A stretch of 64,000 nt of DNA, from positions 868,001 through 932,000 of the forward strand of contig CM074132.1 of NCBI GenBank assembly GCA_037178625.1, in the 5' to 3' direction. Every line of letters starts with the position of its first letter. Positions within the stretch are counted from its first letter, which is position 1. This document shows, one piece after another, positions 1 through 9,707 of the stretch. Made by a program: the position numbers and the translations under genes. This DNA comes from Skeletonema tropicum. Lineage: Eukaryota; Bacillariophyta; Thalassiosirophyceae; Thalassiosirales; Thalassiosiraceae. The notes beneath the pieces were generated by a model. It searched no databases. It was given only the letters and a program-made list of their open reading frames with translations, and had not been told where the DNA came from.

Positions 1-56
1 ATCCTGTAAACATCGTCATTGATAGGATCAGATTCGTATTTGACTCCTTCCTTAAT

Positions 57-2288
57 ATGACTCCAGAAGAGAGGCAAACACCTGAGCCAGATGGTGAGGT
101 ATTCTATGATCCAGTGATTGCCGCAGCGTCAGAGAAGAGGAATGGCCTGAGTAACACCACTTTTTCTACCACTGGAGGTAATGGATTGACTACCCCAGCA
201 AAGTGTCGATCGGCCGCTGCTCAAGCATTATTTGCGTTCGAGAAGAAGATCAAGCCCAATGAAGAGTCCTGGACCAAGTTCAAGAATGCATCAGAATGGA
301 CGAGATGGAAAGTCAAGCACATTGGTATTCTTACAATCAATGATATGATTGACATCACCGAAACACACTATCAAGTTCCCGTGGATGGAATAAACGATCC
401 GGATGAAGTCAAGCTCTACAAGAAGAAGAACACTCTCCTGTTCATGGCGCTACAAGAGTCTGTGGAGACGAACGAGGGGCTAACTATCGTCAAGAGACAC
501 ACCAAGGAAATGGATGGAGTAGCTGTATGGAGAGATCTTTCCAGTCACTATGATGACAACATTGCAGCAATAACGAGGACGAAGTATCTACTCGGACTTA
601 TCTGCAGTAGCAAGATTCCAGCAAACCACAAAGGACTTGCCGCCGCTATCGATTCGTTCAGGAGATGGGTCATTGAGCACAATTACTTCTGCAAGACCAG
701 TCAGAATATTTCCGAAGATCAGGAACTTATCTATTTCGAGAGATATATTGATAGTATCAAGGAACTACGTGATACTAAGAAGTTAATGGATGTTCAAGAG
801 GATACTGCTATTGGAAGTCAAGTGATTGTTCGTTCCGCTTCTGCCAAGATCGATTTTTATTATCGACAAGCACAACAATTGGACGCTGAATTCAAGACAT
901 CAGTGTTAAACTCGAGGAGGAAGATTAATGCGAGTATGATCAATGGAGGATTCGTCGAGGATGAAGGACTACTATGGGATATGGATGTCTATAGCGCCGA
1001 TATCAATGCAAACTCCGTTACCGTTGAGTCAAATGCATTTGATGCCGTTGATGCAATAGATGAGGCGTATCGTTACATCAATGTTGGAGAAGTTCGTAGA
1101 CACGGACAGATGCCTAAGGAGAACTGGGAGAAACTACCACGTGAAGTCAAGCAACTCTGGTTGAAGATTCCAATTGATACTCGTGAAGACATTCTCACAA
1201 GTCTTCTTCCGGGACCACCACCCACTACTAATGAAGAACATCGTCTTCCAGGAACTGGACTGTCAAGTCGAAACGCCCGTGTCACTAATACTGCTGAATC
1301 TAATATTGTTCCAGAAGATACCAATACTAGTGAACGTTCGGTCAATATGGGATACATTCAAGCGATGCGTGCACGTTCAACAGCCGCACAGCAAGGTCAA
1401 GGCAATGCTTCTCAAATTCCAAGGGATCCGTTCGTACCGGCTAGACTTATGTCTCGTCAAAACAGATCAACAAACCAACTAGTACCTATCAGGAGAGATG
1501 ACCAGCAGAGAAGTATATCTGTAGCAACGGCACTTCAACAAGCCGAATTCCCAGACGTCTTTTCTAACTCATCTGAAGAAAATCGCAGTGTGAACATGGT
1601 CTTCACTGTTAGAGTTAGTGACATCAGTCGGATTGAGAACGTAGGAGATCTAGAAGATTCAAGAAACTCATTTGCACTAGTCGATGGAGGAGCGAATGCC
1701 GGATTGGGAAATCCCAAATATCTTAGACGACTTTGGTATGCTGACCCTCCTAGACGGATTAATGTTACTGGTGGTTGTGGAGGAAACAAGATCCTTCAAC
1801 TCAAGATTGCATCATTCGCTGCAAAGGTTGCAACGAGTGAAGGAACTCACGTCATTCTGGTCTTTCACGAATATGGTGAAATTTATGACGGACCTACTAT
1901 TCATTCCAAGATTCAGTTGACATGTGCAGGATGTGAAGTTGGAGATTTGCCTTTAGAGATTGGTGGAACCCAGAAGATCGTCACTTCTACGAGAGACGGA
2001 AATTACACCATTCCTATCACCTTCAAGGATGGATTACCTTTTATTGAGATGACGTATCCTACGGAGAATGATTTGAATGATCTACCGTGGATTGAAATGA
2101 CTCAGTCGACACCTTGGAATCCTAGTTTGTTTGATGGAGAATGTCCTTCCATTACTCACAAGATGGGACCCAATTTCGTGATGAAGAGTCGCAACGAGAC
2201 TGTTTTACTTGAAATCAAGAGACGCCAAGAAATGGTTTTCTCGGATACTCTTTACGGGAACGTTAATGAATGGGGAGATATTGATTAG
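57..2288 (+). CDS. Gag–protease polyprotein of a copia-like retroelement (no pol)
   Basis: A 743-aa ORF with the layout of stramenopile Ty1/copia elements. Residues ~75–260 look like a copia Gag (tryptophan-rich start KNASEWTRWKVKHIGIL, then a helical region with WRDLSSHYDDN). A low-complexity linker follows at ~390–500. An aspartic-protease-like domain begins near residue 540 with ALVDGGANAGLG; the usual D-S/T-G active-site triplet reads D-G-G here. No CCHC zinc knuckle is visible. The frame closes at GDID, and no integrase, reverse transcriptase or RNase H is found downstream, so the element is truncated or pol has decayed. A direct duplication of about 33 bp (GGGGAGATATTGATTAGGAA core) spans the stop codon. 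No LTR is seen inside the window. The retroelement call rests on overall layout and is good; the protease assignment is inferred from one motif. Confidence 0.7.
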   Translation: MTPEERQTPEPDGEVFYDPVIAAASEKRNGLSNTTFSTTGGNGLTTPAKCRSAAAQALFAFEKKIKPNEESWTKFKNASEWTRWKVKHIGILTINDMIDITETHYQVPVDGINDPDEVKLYKKKNTLLFMALQESVETNEGLTIVKRHTKEMDGVAVWRDLSSHYDDNIAAITRTKYLLGLICSSKIPANHKGLAAAIDSFRRWVIEHNYFCKTSQNISEDQELIYFERYIDSIKELRDTKKLMDVQEDTAIGSQVIVRSASAKIDFYYRQAQQLDAEFKTSVLNSRRKINASMINGGFVEDEGLLWDMDVYSADINANSVTVESNAFDAVDAIDEAYRYINVGEVRRHGQMPKENWEKLPREVKQLWLKIPIDTREDILTSLLPGPPPTTNEEHRLPGTGLSSRNARVTNTAESNIVPEDTNTSERSVNMGYIQAMRARSTAAQQGQGNASQIPRDPFVPARLMSRQNRSTNQLVPIRRDDQQRSISVATALQQAEFPDVFSNSSEENRSVNMVFTVRVSDISRIENVGDLEDSRNSFALVDGGANAGLGNPKYLRRLWYADPPRRINVTGGCGGNKILQLKIASFAAKVATSEGTHVILVFHEYGEIYDGPTIHSKIQLTCAGCEVGDLPLEIGGTQKIVTSTRDGNYTIPITFKDGLPFIEMTYPTENDLNDLPWIEMTQSTPWNPSLFDGECPSITHKMGPNFVMKSRNETVLLEIKRRQEMVFSDTLYGNVNEWGDID

Positions 2289-3752
2289 GAACTGGGAAGA
2301 AGAATGGGGAGATATTGATTAGGAACTGGGAAGAGAATTGGGGAGAGATAGAAGAATCGGAAAGGAAATTAGGGAGAGATATATTAGGGATATTAAACGG
2401 AAAAAGATAGATGGGGAGAAAGAATTGTAGGCTGAAGAAATGATGGATATCATGCAGGTTGGGGAGTGACAACTTAGGATTTGGAACGCTGCCTTTTTAT
2501 CATCATTATCGGGAATATGGGATTTAGGAATTATGGGAATGGGGATTTACGTTATTTCATGTCGTCATCGACGAGAAGCCATCTGCTCGGAAGTAGCCAT
2601 CTGCTTGTTTTGGCGGGATAAGATTTTATTTCACCACAGGTTGAAGCACTACCATGACACGTCGACCTCTCACTTAGTAGATAGAAATAAAGAATAAACA
2701 ACGTGTAGTAGACGAAGCCGACAATGGCGGAGACTTCTCCCAATAATACTTCGATAGTCGGGTAGGATAGATGAGCAGATAGCTCCAACATCCAGCTTAA
2801 TTTGGTATTTGAACTCAACGTTCCAGAATCTTCATACGTCCTTCATCCTTCACTTCCGCCGAGCCACCCGTCGTTCAGATCAGTGATCCTCGTACCGCAA
2901 GTCAACGTCGATGTACGCATTTAGATTTCTCAGGCTTTGAGCAGATAATACTCAACTTGAGACTTTAGTACTGATTCCAACCCATGTGCAACCGTTTGAT
3001 TTGGCAACTTTCTTCCAAAAACCCCAACAAGGCGCCATAGGGATTCCGGACCTAAGTACGATAGCTACGCAAGCAGAGAAGTTTGGAGGGACTTCGTTGA
3101 CTTTCTCAGTTTTGAAAGTTGAGCCCGCTTCTTGATACTCAAGTAGAATGCCCGCCATCCCTGGATTCTTCGCAAAGGCATCCCAATATTCGCGAAGTGG
3201 TGAGGGACCCACGACCCACGAAGCGCCAAATAGGCAGGGTTGTGGTTGTGTCCCGAGTTGCACCCATACCCGTACCCGAGGATTTTGGCCCGGGTACGGG
3301 TAAAAACCCGATACCCAATACCCGAAAAAATTTCCCTTCGGGTATTATCCGATTCCCGATACCCGAGCAAAATACCCATTATTGGTATGGATATTTTGTG
3401 TTTTTCGTGTGGAAAAAGGTCGGTTTAGGGGCCATTTTAGCTCAAAGTACTTTGATTTTGCAATTAAAAGATCCAATATTTCTTCAAATCGGGCCAGCTG
3501 CCCCGATTTCGGAAAGATTTTATCTCCAGTTCCAACTTCAAAAAGCCTTTGAGCGTTGGCGACCAAAATTTTGCTAAGTACCTAACAACTTCGCTAATAT
3601 CGGTAGGAATTAGTATTATGGTCGCTAAAATAAATACCCATACATACCGAATACCCGACATTCGAGGATTTTGGCTGGGTACAATCGGATGCCCGATACC
3701 CAACCATACACCCGAGGCCCCTTTTCCGGGGATACATACATATTATCCGACA
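2289..3752. other. Non-coding, repeat-derived stretch with GGGTA/TACCC-rich tracts
   Basis: No supportable gene. From about 3230 to 3740 the sequence is dense in short inverted and direct copies of TACCCGATACCC and CGGGTACGGG, first around 3265–3390 and again around 3630–3720. Such subterminal arrays are common at the ends of plant and algal hAT-type DNA transposons, and a hAT derivative starts immediately to the right. I could not define clean ends or a target duplication for this part. Confidence 0.4.
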
Positions 3753-3760
3753 TACACCAT

Positions 3761-4538
3761 TAGGGTAAAAGAATTTCAAACAGGTGAAATTTCACAACTG
3801 GAACTTTCTGGAAACTTTCAGGGTGCAACTTGTCACAATTTTGGCCAAAAATGAAATTTCACATAAGTTCTGGCGGGAAAGGGACATCAATCATCTGGCG
3901 GGGACGGACATCAATCACTTCACCACCTTCCACTTACTTCCTTCACGATGACGATTGTGCCAACTCGTCACAGAACTTTACTCTTCAAAGGCGGAGAATA
4001 TTATTCCTTCGTTAAATTTCAGCCCACATGCGTATTCCTCCATTGATATGTACGAGATATTTCTGGGCGCGGATGGCTCTAATTTTGGGCGCGAGTTGGA
4101 AAGCAACGATGCACGCTTGGGATGGTTTGAGTGTTATGCAGGGACGTCTGACTTCTATCGTTTGGTTGCCAAGCCTCTTCTGTCTATGGGAGCTGTAGGA
4201 TCGATGGATTGTGAACGTAGGGCCAAACCTTTGAAGAACACCATTCTTATGAAGGATCGAAATAGGATGTTGGATCCAACTGGTGTTGCACTTCTTCGAG
4301 GATACGAGAACCTTCGTCATATCATGCTGCGAAGAAGATGCTTGGAAAGAGGATTGCAGACTCACTTCACTAAGTAGAAACTCGAGAATGGTGGGGCAGG
4401 GGTGCGAGAATATTTTGTAGAGAGAATTAGTTTGGGAAATAAGCTAGTGAAATTTGAAACTGAAATTCCTTGACATTCCTTGACATTTCACCCTGAAAAT
4501 TCCAAGAAATTCAAAAAGGGTGAAATTCTTGTACCCTA
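3761..4538 (+). mobile_element. Deleted hAT-family DNA transposon with 8-bp target site duplication
   Basis: The element begins TAGGGTAAAAGAATTTC and ends in the inverted counterpart GAAATTCTTGTACCCTA. The inverted ends stay recognisable for about 70 bp, including an inner TTTCAGGGTG block. It is flanked on both sides by TACACCAT (3753–3760 and 4539–4546), an exact 8-bp duplication. An 8-bp target duplication and TAGGG-type ends are the hallmark of the hAT superfamily. At 778 bp it is far shorter than an autonomous hAT, and it keeps only the C-terminal part of the transposase (3955–4377). It is a non-autonomous internal-deletion derivative. Confidence 0.85.
3955..4377 (+). pseudogene. C-terminal hAT transposase fragment (dimerisation region)
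   Basis: An open frame of 140 codons; the recognisable part runs from about 4049. The segment YRLVAKPLLSMGAVGSMDCE, then a basic stretch, KDRNRMLDP and LLRGYENLRHIM matches the order of the hAT C-terminal dimerisation domain: hydrophobic LA..LLS, S..CER, N.L..KDRNRLDP, and a final helix. The catalytic DDE core and BED zinc finger are absent. It lies wholly inside the 778-bp hAT element, which supports the assignment. It is presumably not functional as a transposase. The start is arbitrary because the N-terminal exons are deleted. Confidence 0.6.
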
Positions 4539-4659
4539 TACACCATCGGAAGCAAGTGTATGTAACACATGTCACATGTCAGTTACCCTTGGCCAGCTAG
4601 CCTATATATGCATGATGTAAAACTCTCCTAAAACCTAAAACTAAGGCAAAATCCACCAT

Positions 4660-5646
4660 ATGACCATGACGACGAACGACACCGCCACCGCCCCCAACAC
4701 CAACAACCGCCTCTCCAACACCACAAGCTGCTTCCCGATCTCCTACGGATCCATCGCATTCTACCTCGGCAAAGACCACATCCACGCCAACCCCACCGCC
4801 ACCCACCGCTGGACACTCTACGTCCGCTCCCCCGACGCAACCTACGACCTCTCCCAATCCATCTCCAAGGTCATCTTCCAACTCCATCCCAGTTTTCCCC
4901 AACCAACAAGAGAATTGACCCAACCGCCATTCGAAGTAACTGAAATGGGATGGGGGGAATTTGAAGCCTCCATTCGAATCGTGTGGAGGGAGGAGGCGGA
5001 AGAACGTCCGGTGTTATTGACACATTTTATTAAATTGTACCCGTCGAATGCTCCGGCGTCAGCGGATCCATCGACGTATATGACTACGACTGTTCCGGTG
5101 GTTTCGGAGAGGTATGATGAGGTGGTGTTTACCAATCCAAAGGTGGTGTTTCATAAGCAATTGTTGGATGGGCAGCAACTTTTGCAGACGGATAAGAATA
5201 AAAAACGAAAAAAGAAGCAATTGACATATCCATTATCACATGAATCATCTGTGATTGAACATTTTCGAACCTATGGAGATGAAATGGATGTCAAGGCCAT
5301 GTTGGCAGCGAGAGAATTTTTACAAAAGGAGTTACGGGCTGTGAAGGATCGATTGATCAAGGCGGATGAGGAGTTGGAGGAGGTGAAGGAAAAGTTGGTA
5401 GCGGCCGTGTCAGAGTCGACTGCAGTAGTAGCAGCAGCAACAACAACAGCAGCATCTAATACTGCTTCAAAAGTAGCGAGTGGAAGTACTGGAAAAAAGG
5501 GGGGCACATCATCCGCTACTACTGGAAAGGGTGGGTCAACATCAACATCGAAAAGTAGTAAGAAGAAAAAGACTACTGCAGAGAAAAAGACTGCTGCAGG
5601 AGGTGCAAGTGGGGAACCGGCATCGAAGAAAGCAAAGTCGAGCTAA
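4660..5646 (+). CDS. YEATS-domain protein, GAS41/Yaf9 type
   Basis: A 328-aa single-exon gene. Residues ~25–150 form a complete YEATS domain: SYGSIAFYLGKDH, HRWTLYVRS, ISKVIFQLHPSFPQPTR, PPFEVTEMGWGEFEASIRI. The HPSF loop and GWGEF carry the aromatic-cage positions that bind acetyl- or crotonyl-lysine on histone H3. Residues ~210–250 are a coiled coil, the position used by GAS41/Yaf9 to dock on SWR1/SRCAP and NuA4/TIP60. The C-terminus (~255–328) is an Ala/Ser/Thr/Lys-rich basic tail ending in a nuclear-localisation-like KKAK. The expected role is targeting H2A.Z exchange or histone acetylation complexes to acylated chromatin. The GAS41 branch is favoured over AF9/ENL or TAF14 because of GWGEF and the single C-terminal coiled coil. 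The ATG at 4660 is followed by another at 4666; either could be used. Confidence 0.93.
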   Translation: MTMTTNDTATAPNTNNRLSNTTSCFPISYGSIAFYLGKDHIHANPTATHRWTLYVRSPDATYDLSQSISKVIFQLHPSFPQPTRELTQPPFEVTEMGWGEFEASIRIVWREEAEERPVLLTHFIKLYPSNAPASADPSTYMTTTVPVVSERYDEVVFTNPKVVFHKQLLDGQQLLQTDKNKKRKKKQLTYPLSHESSVIEHFRTYGDEMDVKAMLAAREFLQKELRAVKDRLIKADEELEEVKEKLVAAVSESTAVVAAATTTAASNTASKVASGSTGKKGGTSSATTGKGGSTSTSKSSKKKKTTAEKKTAAGGASGEPASKKAKSS

Positions 5647-6064
5647 ACTTTCTGATTTGATTTGGTCCCTTCAATACTGCCTGCATTCGAATGAGAGTTC
5701 ATAGAAATCATATCATATCTTGATAAATACATAAATGTGAGAAGAGAAAGAAAGAACATCCAGATGTTGCATGTTGATAACATCCTTCAGCACAGCATCG
5801 TCCATACCAGGATCCTCCGTTTGAGGAAGAGGGACAAGTTCCAAGTGAAATGAGCTGTGGCGGGTGGCAGGAAGTTAATGTTCTTCGTGTCCGGCCTCTA
5901 GTGTGTCCGCGCGCGTCCGCTGATCCCCTCTACCCTTTGTCGCTATGACGTTTACTTCCTCTCATTCGCCCACTGACGCCACTCTTCTTCGTCTCAACTC
6001 TCAACTCTCACAAATTCATGACAACTCACAATCAACACCACCACCAACATACTGTACCAACACC

Positions 6065-6760
6065 ATGGTGCGTTTCAATCAAATAGCAGCTGTCGCTGCA
6101 CTATCATTGCTCGTCTCCAATGCAACTGCGTTCCAATTCCCAGCAAGTAATCGTCGTGATGCAATCAAAGACATCCTTTCCAAGGGGATTGGCTTCGGTG
6201 CTATCGTTGCCAACGTAGATGCAGCAAATGCACTTGTGGAAGGAAACCCACCTCCATCCAAAGTGAAAAAGTCACTGAGCGAAGAATACCGTCAAGGGAC
6301 AGCAGCAATGGCACAATCAGTCGAGGCAGAAGTATTGCCACGTGAGGCCTACAAAAAATTAGACTCTGGAGTAATCTACGCAGACATAAGTAAGGGTGAT
6401 GGAGAAGAAGTAACAGAAGGAAGGAAAGTGAATACTCAATGGGTGCTTCGTCGTTCCAATGGGTACTTTGTCGATTCATCCGCCGTGAGTGACTCTGTTC
6501 CGTTTATATTTACAGTTGGTGATCCCAATGGTGCGATTGAGGGACTCGATGAGGGTATTCGAGGTATGAAGGCGGGTGGGACACGGCGAATCTTAATTCC
6601 TCCGCGGTTGGCATGGACGCAGGGGGTGGATGATGGCAAGCCGGGGCCACTCCCTGCTGGATTTGGACCGAGGCAGCAGATGCGTCGAGTAATGGAGGTG
6701 AGGAGGGATGTTCCGGGAGAGTATATATTCCTTGAGGTGAAAGTGTCAAAGGTTCGTTAG
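6065..6760 (+). CDS. Plastid (thylakoid-lumen) FKBP-type peptidyl-prolyl isomerase
   Basis: The open frame starts at 5945, but I chose the ATG at 6065. It gives 231 aa beginning MVRFNQIAAVAALSLLVSNA, an ER-type signal peptide ending in TAFQFP. Cleavage before Phe (the ATAFQF motif) is the diatom bipartite plastid signal. Next come twin arginines (NRRDAIKDIL), a hydrophobic stretch and an AANAL cleavage-like site, which together indicate Tat-type transfer into the thylakoid lumen. The FKBP fold occupies ~110–230: VNTQWVLRR, SVPFIFTVGDPNGAIEGLDE, GIRGMKAGGTRRILIPPRLA and a final LEVKVSKV strand. It probably catalyses prolyl isomerisation or chaperones lumenal photosystem assembly. Lumenal FKBPs often have weak catalytic activity, so a scaffolding role is also possible. 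Single exon. Confidence 0.88.
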   Translation: MVRFNQIAAVAALSLLVSNATAFQFPASNRRDAIKDILSKGIGFGAIVANVDAANALVEGNPPPSKVKKSLSEEYRQGTAAMAQSVEAEVLPREAYKKLDSGVIYADISKGDGEEVTEGRKVNTQWVLRRSNGYFVDSSAVSDSVPFIFTVGDPNGAIEGLDEGIRGMKAGGTRRILIPPRLAWTQGVDDGKPGPLPAGFGPRQQMRRVMEVRRDVPGEYIFLEVKVSKVR

Positions 6761-6911
6761 AGGATACATACGTGCGTGATGGCTCAATCATCAAATTATT
6801 CGCTCAAAAAAGGACATCAGGTGTCAACCTTAATGATAACTACACCATTATACTACAATTCGAAAACAGACAAACACAATACGCACATTCGGCTCTATTC
6901 GGCTCCCACCG

Positions 6912-9058
6912 CTACCTTCTTGACCCAGACCACTCCGAATGTTGAAACCCCGAAAGTTGACCTGAATTTGAAGACGCATACGTCGGTGATGACTGCGACG
7001 CAGAATGCCTGGTAATTATTTCCACCAAAAGATCTGGTTCCGACTTGAGCTCCGCCAACCCCGTCACAATAGCTGGATCATTTAAGTTCTTGATAATATA
7101 CTCGAGCGCTATTTCTTTCAATCCTGTTGCATTGTGTTGATGACTTGCAATGAAGACACCAATGACATTGTCCACTGTGATTCTTGTTCGAATATGATCT
7201 TGGCATAGAGCCTTTAATCGCGTCAGCATGAATTGTTCGCTTGCAATCATTACAGGGATGCTCAACTCCCTGTGTATCCAAAGAGCAATTATTTTCGTGT
7301 GGTTAGAGTGATGAACGATGGTGAGCAAATAATGCACAAACTATCATCATGCACTTACCATGTCAAATCAAGAATAGTATCAGTATAAAGATATTCAAGA
7401 ACTTTCAAAAACACTGGATGAGAAACATCCCGCAACTCAATTGGGCCACCAGCAGCATTGCCATTTTCATCACGTAAGCTTTCTCTCATGCCTCCATAGA
7501 GCATGCAATCAAAGTATTCACTTCGAATGGAGAGAATACTTCGGTTGGCAAATACTTCATGACCATCCACGAGGAAAGAAACATCACTCATGTCCTCACG
7601 TGACATTAATCGACGCAAGTCATCCACCAAGCCCGATGGCGGTATGTTCACAGGCTTCAAACGGAACTTGTAAAAGTCATTCAATACAGCCATACCATTG
7701 TATCCACCGAAAATATACAGACTGTTCTCGTATACTTGGGCAACCAATGAGGATCGTCCACTTGGACATTCGCCTTTGGAACAATCTACCTCCGACCAAT
7801 GATTGGTTTCAAAGTCATAGGCAAACATGTCTGCTAAACGTTCCGAACCGGAATATCCACCATAAGTGTACAATTTATTGCCATGAATACAACAGCTGTG
7901 GAAATATCTCGGACTTGGGGGAGTTCCCTTGCATGGCAACTCTGACCACGTATACGTTCTCAAATCACAGGCGAAAAAGTCCGCCTTTCGTTCAACTCCA
8001 TCATACCCCCCATGAATGTAGACGTAATTCTCATCTTTGATCCAAGCGGGACAAGACCTCACGCTGGGCAATCGTCCACTTGCCTGAACCGTCTTCCACG
8101 TATTTGTAATTAAATCAAATTCAAACATGTCATTGAGCCATCGTGTGCCATCAAATCCTCCAAACAATACAAATTTGTTATCATGAACTACCGATACATA
8201 TCCAAACCGTCGTGATGGTCCAGTATTATGATTGTTGTTGTTGTTGTTTCTGCTGTCATTCCTCCCCCCACCTCCACCACCACCAGCAGCCGCCACAGCC
8301 AACGAATGATCCCTCTCATGCTCCAAACGATTATTCTGCCCATTACTACTACTACTACTACCAGTCGTATTATTATACTCATCACTACTCTCCTGAATAC
8401 AAGTCCAACACTGTGTATCAATATCAAACATCCATAAATCATTCAACCACGAATTTCCATTATACCCCCCAAACAAATAGACGCGACTTGCATCTCCAAT
8501 GACTACTCCATTATTCTCGCGACATCCCGGTTTGACATTGGATAATACCTCAACTTCGGACCAGGTATTGGTGTCGAAACTGAATTGGTAAAAGTCATCT
8601 AGTCGACCAGTTCCTAGAGAGAATTATTGTAGACAATCAAATATAAAGTTATAAGAAGTGGTGAGAGTCCCATCACAATGAAACACATGAATAAGGAACG
8701 AATCGTACGTACCGCCACCATATCCACCAAACATGTACAGACGACCTTTCACAACAACACTAGCAGCTCCAGAGCGGGGTGGAGGGATAGAAGAATGTGG
8801 TGACAGGGCCATACGGGACCAGGTTAAATTGTTGTGGTCTTTGTCAATTAAATTTCGACGAAGAGTGGAGGAGGATGATGGGTGGGATGCTGCATCTGTT
8901 TCATCGTGGTGGTGAAGATGTGAGAATTGATCACGTAATGGGCCTCCGCCTCCACGTTCGCTATTGTTGTTGTTATTGTTGTTGTTGTTACCGCCGAGGA
9001 TGGAACCAAAGTCTACACCTGCTGCAAAGTTGTTGGGTGGTCGATGAATGTTCGACAT
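6912..9058 (-). CDS. Kelch-repeat–BTB–BACK protein (three exons)
   Basis: Reconstructed as complement(join(6912..7269, 7359..8613, 8713..9058)), 652 aa. The introns are 89 and 99 nt with GTAAGT and GTACGT donors, and the joins restore FGGYGGGTGRLDDFYQF and ILDLTWELSIPV exactly in frame. I start at 9058 (MSNIHRPPNN); an in-frame ATG at 9166 would add 36 residues. An Asn/Ser/His-rich N-terminus is followed by six Kelch blades (~105–445; YMFGGYGG, YLFGGYNGNSWLNDLWMFD, VLFGGFDGTRWLNDMFEFD, YIHGGYDG, YTYGGYSG, YIFGGYNG). A BTB domain spans ~446–560 (DMSDVSFLVDGHEVFANRS) and a BACK-like helical region follows. Kelch before BTB is the LZTR1-like order, opposite to KLHL proteins. The expected role is substrate adaptor for a Cullin-3 ubiquitin ligase; the substrate is unknown. 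Confidence 0.88.
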
Positions 9059-9707
9059 GATGGTTTTTTGGGACTGGGATTTATTCTCAGTGTCCTCGCG
9101 GTTGTAGCGGTTGACGACCGGCTGGGAACCGATATGATAATCCTTTGCGCGTATTGATGCTTTCAAGGCTCAAGGCTTGTGCTTTTCAGGCGGAGCTTTG
9201 GATATACGAGATGATGGTATTGTAGCGGCGGCAGCTGCATATGCATCATCATTAATTGACATCATCATCATGCTTTCTCACAGAGCACCCTTGGTGCCAG
9301 GTGACATCATGATGGAGAGTTGATTTTAGGAGGATTTTAGGGGGCAATAAATGAAACTATCCCCTAAAACCTCATCATTTTGGCCTTTTTTTCCCATTTA
9401 TATTCACATTGGACACAATATTTAGGGGGCTAACCATCTACACCACGTTTTCAACCTCGACACCTCTCATAAAGAAAAAAGAGCCGTTTTTCTCTTAGCG
9501 TCTGAAGTCACTCAACAAAAGCAAACAGTAGCAATATATAGCTTGAAGAAGGAGTGTCATCGGCGGTCAGCTCCGGGTTGCTTTCAGTATATAGACGCTA
9601 CTAAGACTGTACAGTGAGGGCGTGAGTGATCATAGCAGTAGCGCGCTTGTCTCCAGCAGTTACCCTCTCGATCAATTTTTGCTCTCGCTCATCGAATCGA
9701 CAAAAAA
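9059..9707. promoter_or_regulatory. Divergent intergenic promoter region
   Basis: Shared upstream space of the Kelch–BTB gene (minus) and the gene at 9708 (plus). It holds an inverted pair TTTTAGGGG (9335–9343) and CCCCTAAAA (9361–9369), able to form a 9-bp hairpin, with a third near-copy at about 9420. It also has runs of TCATCA. No TATA box can be singled out. Confidence 0.35.
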
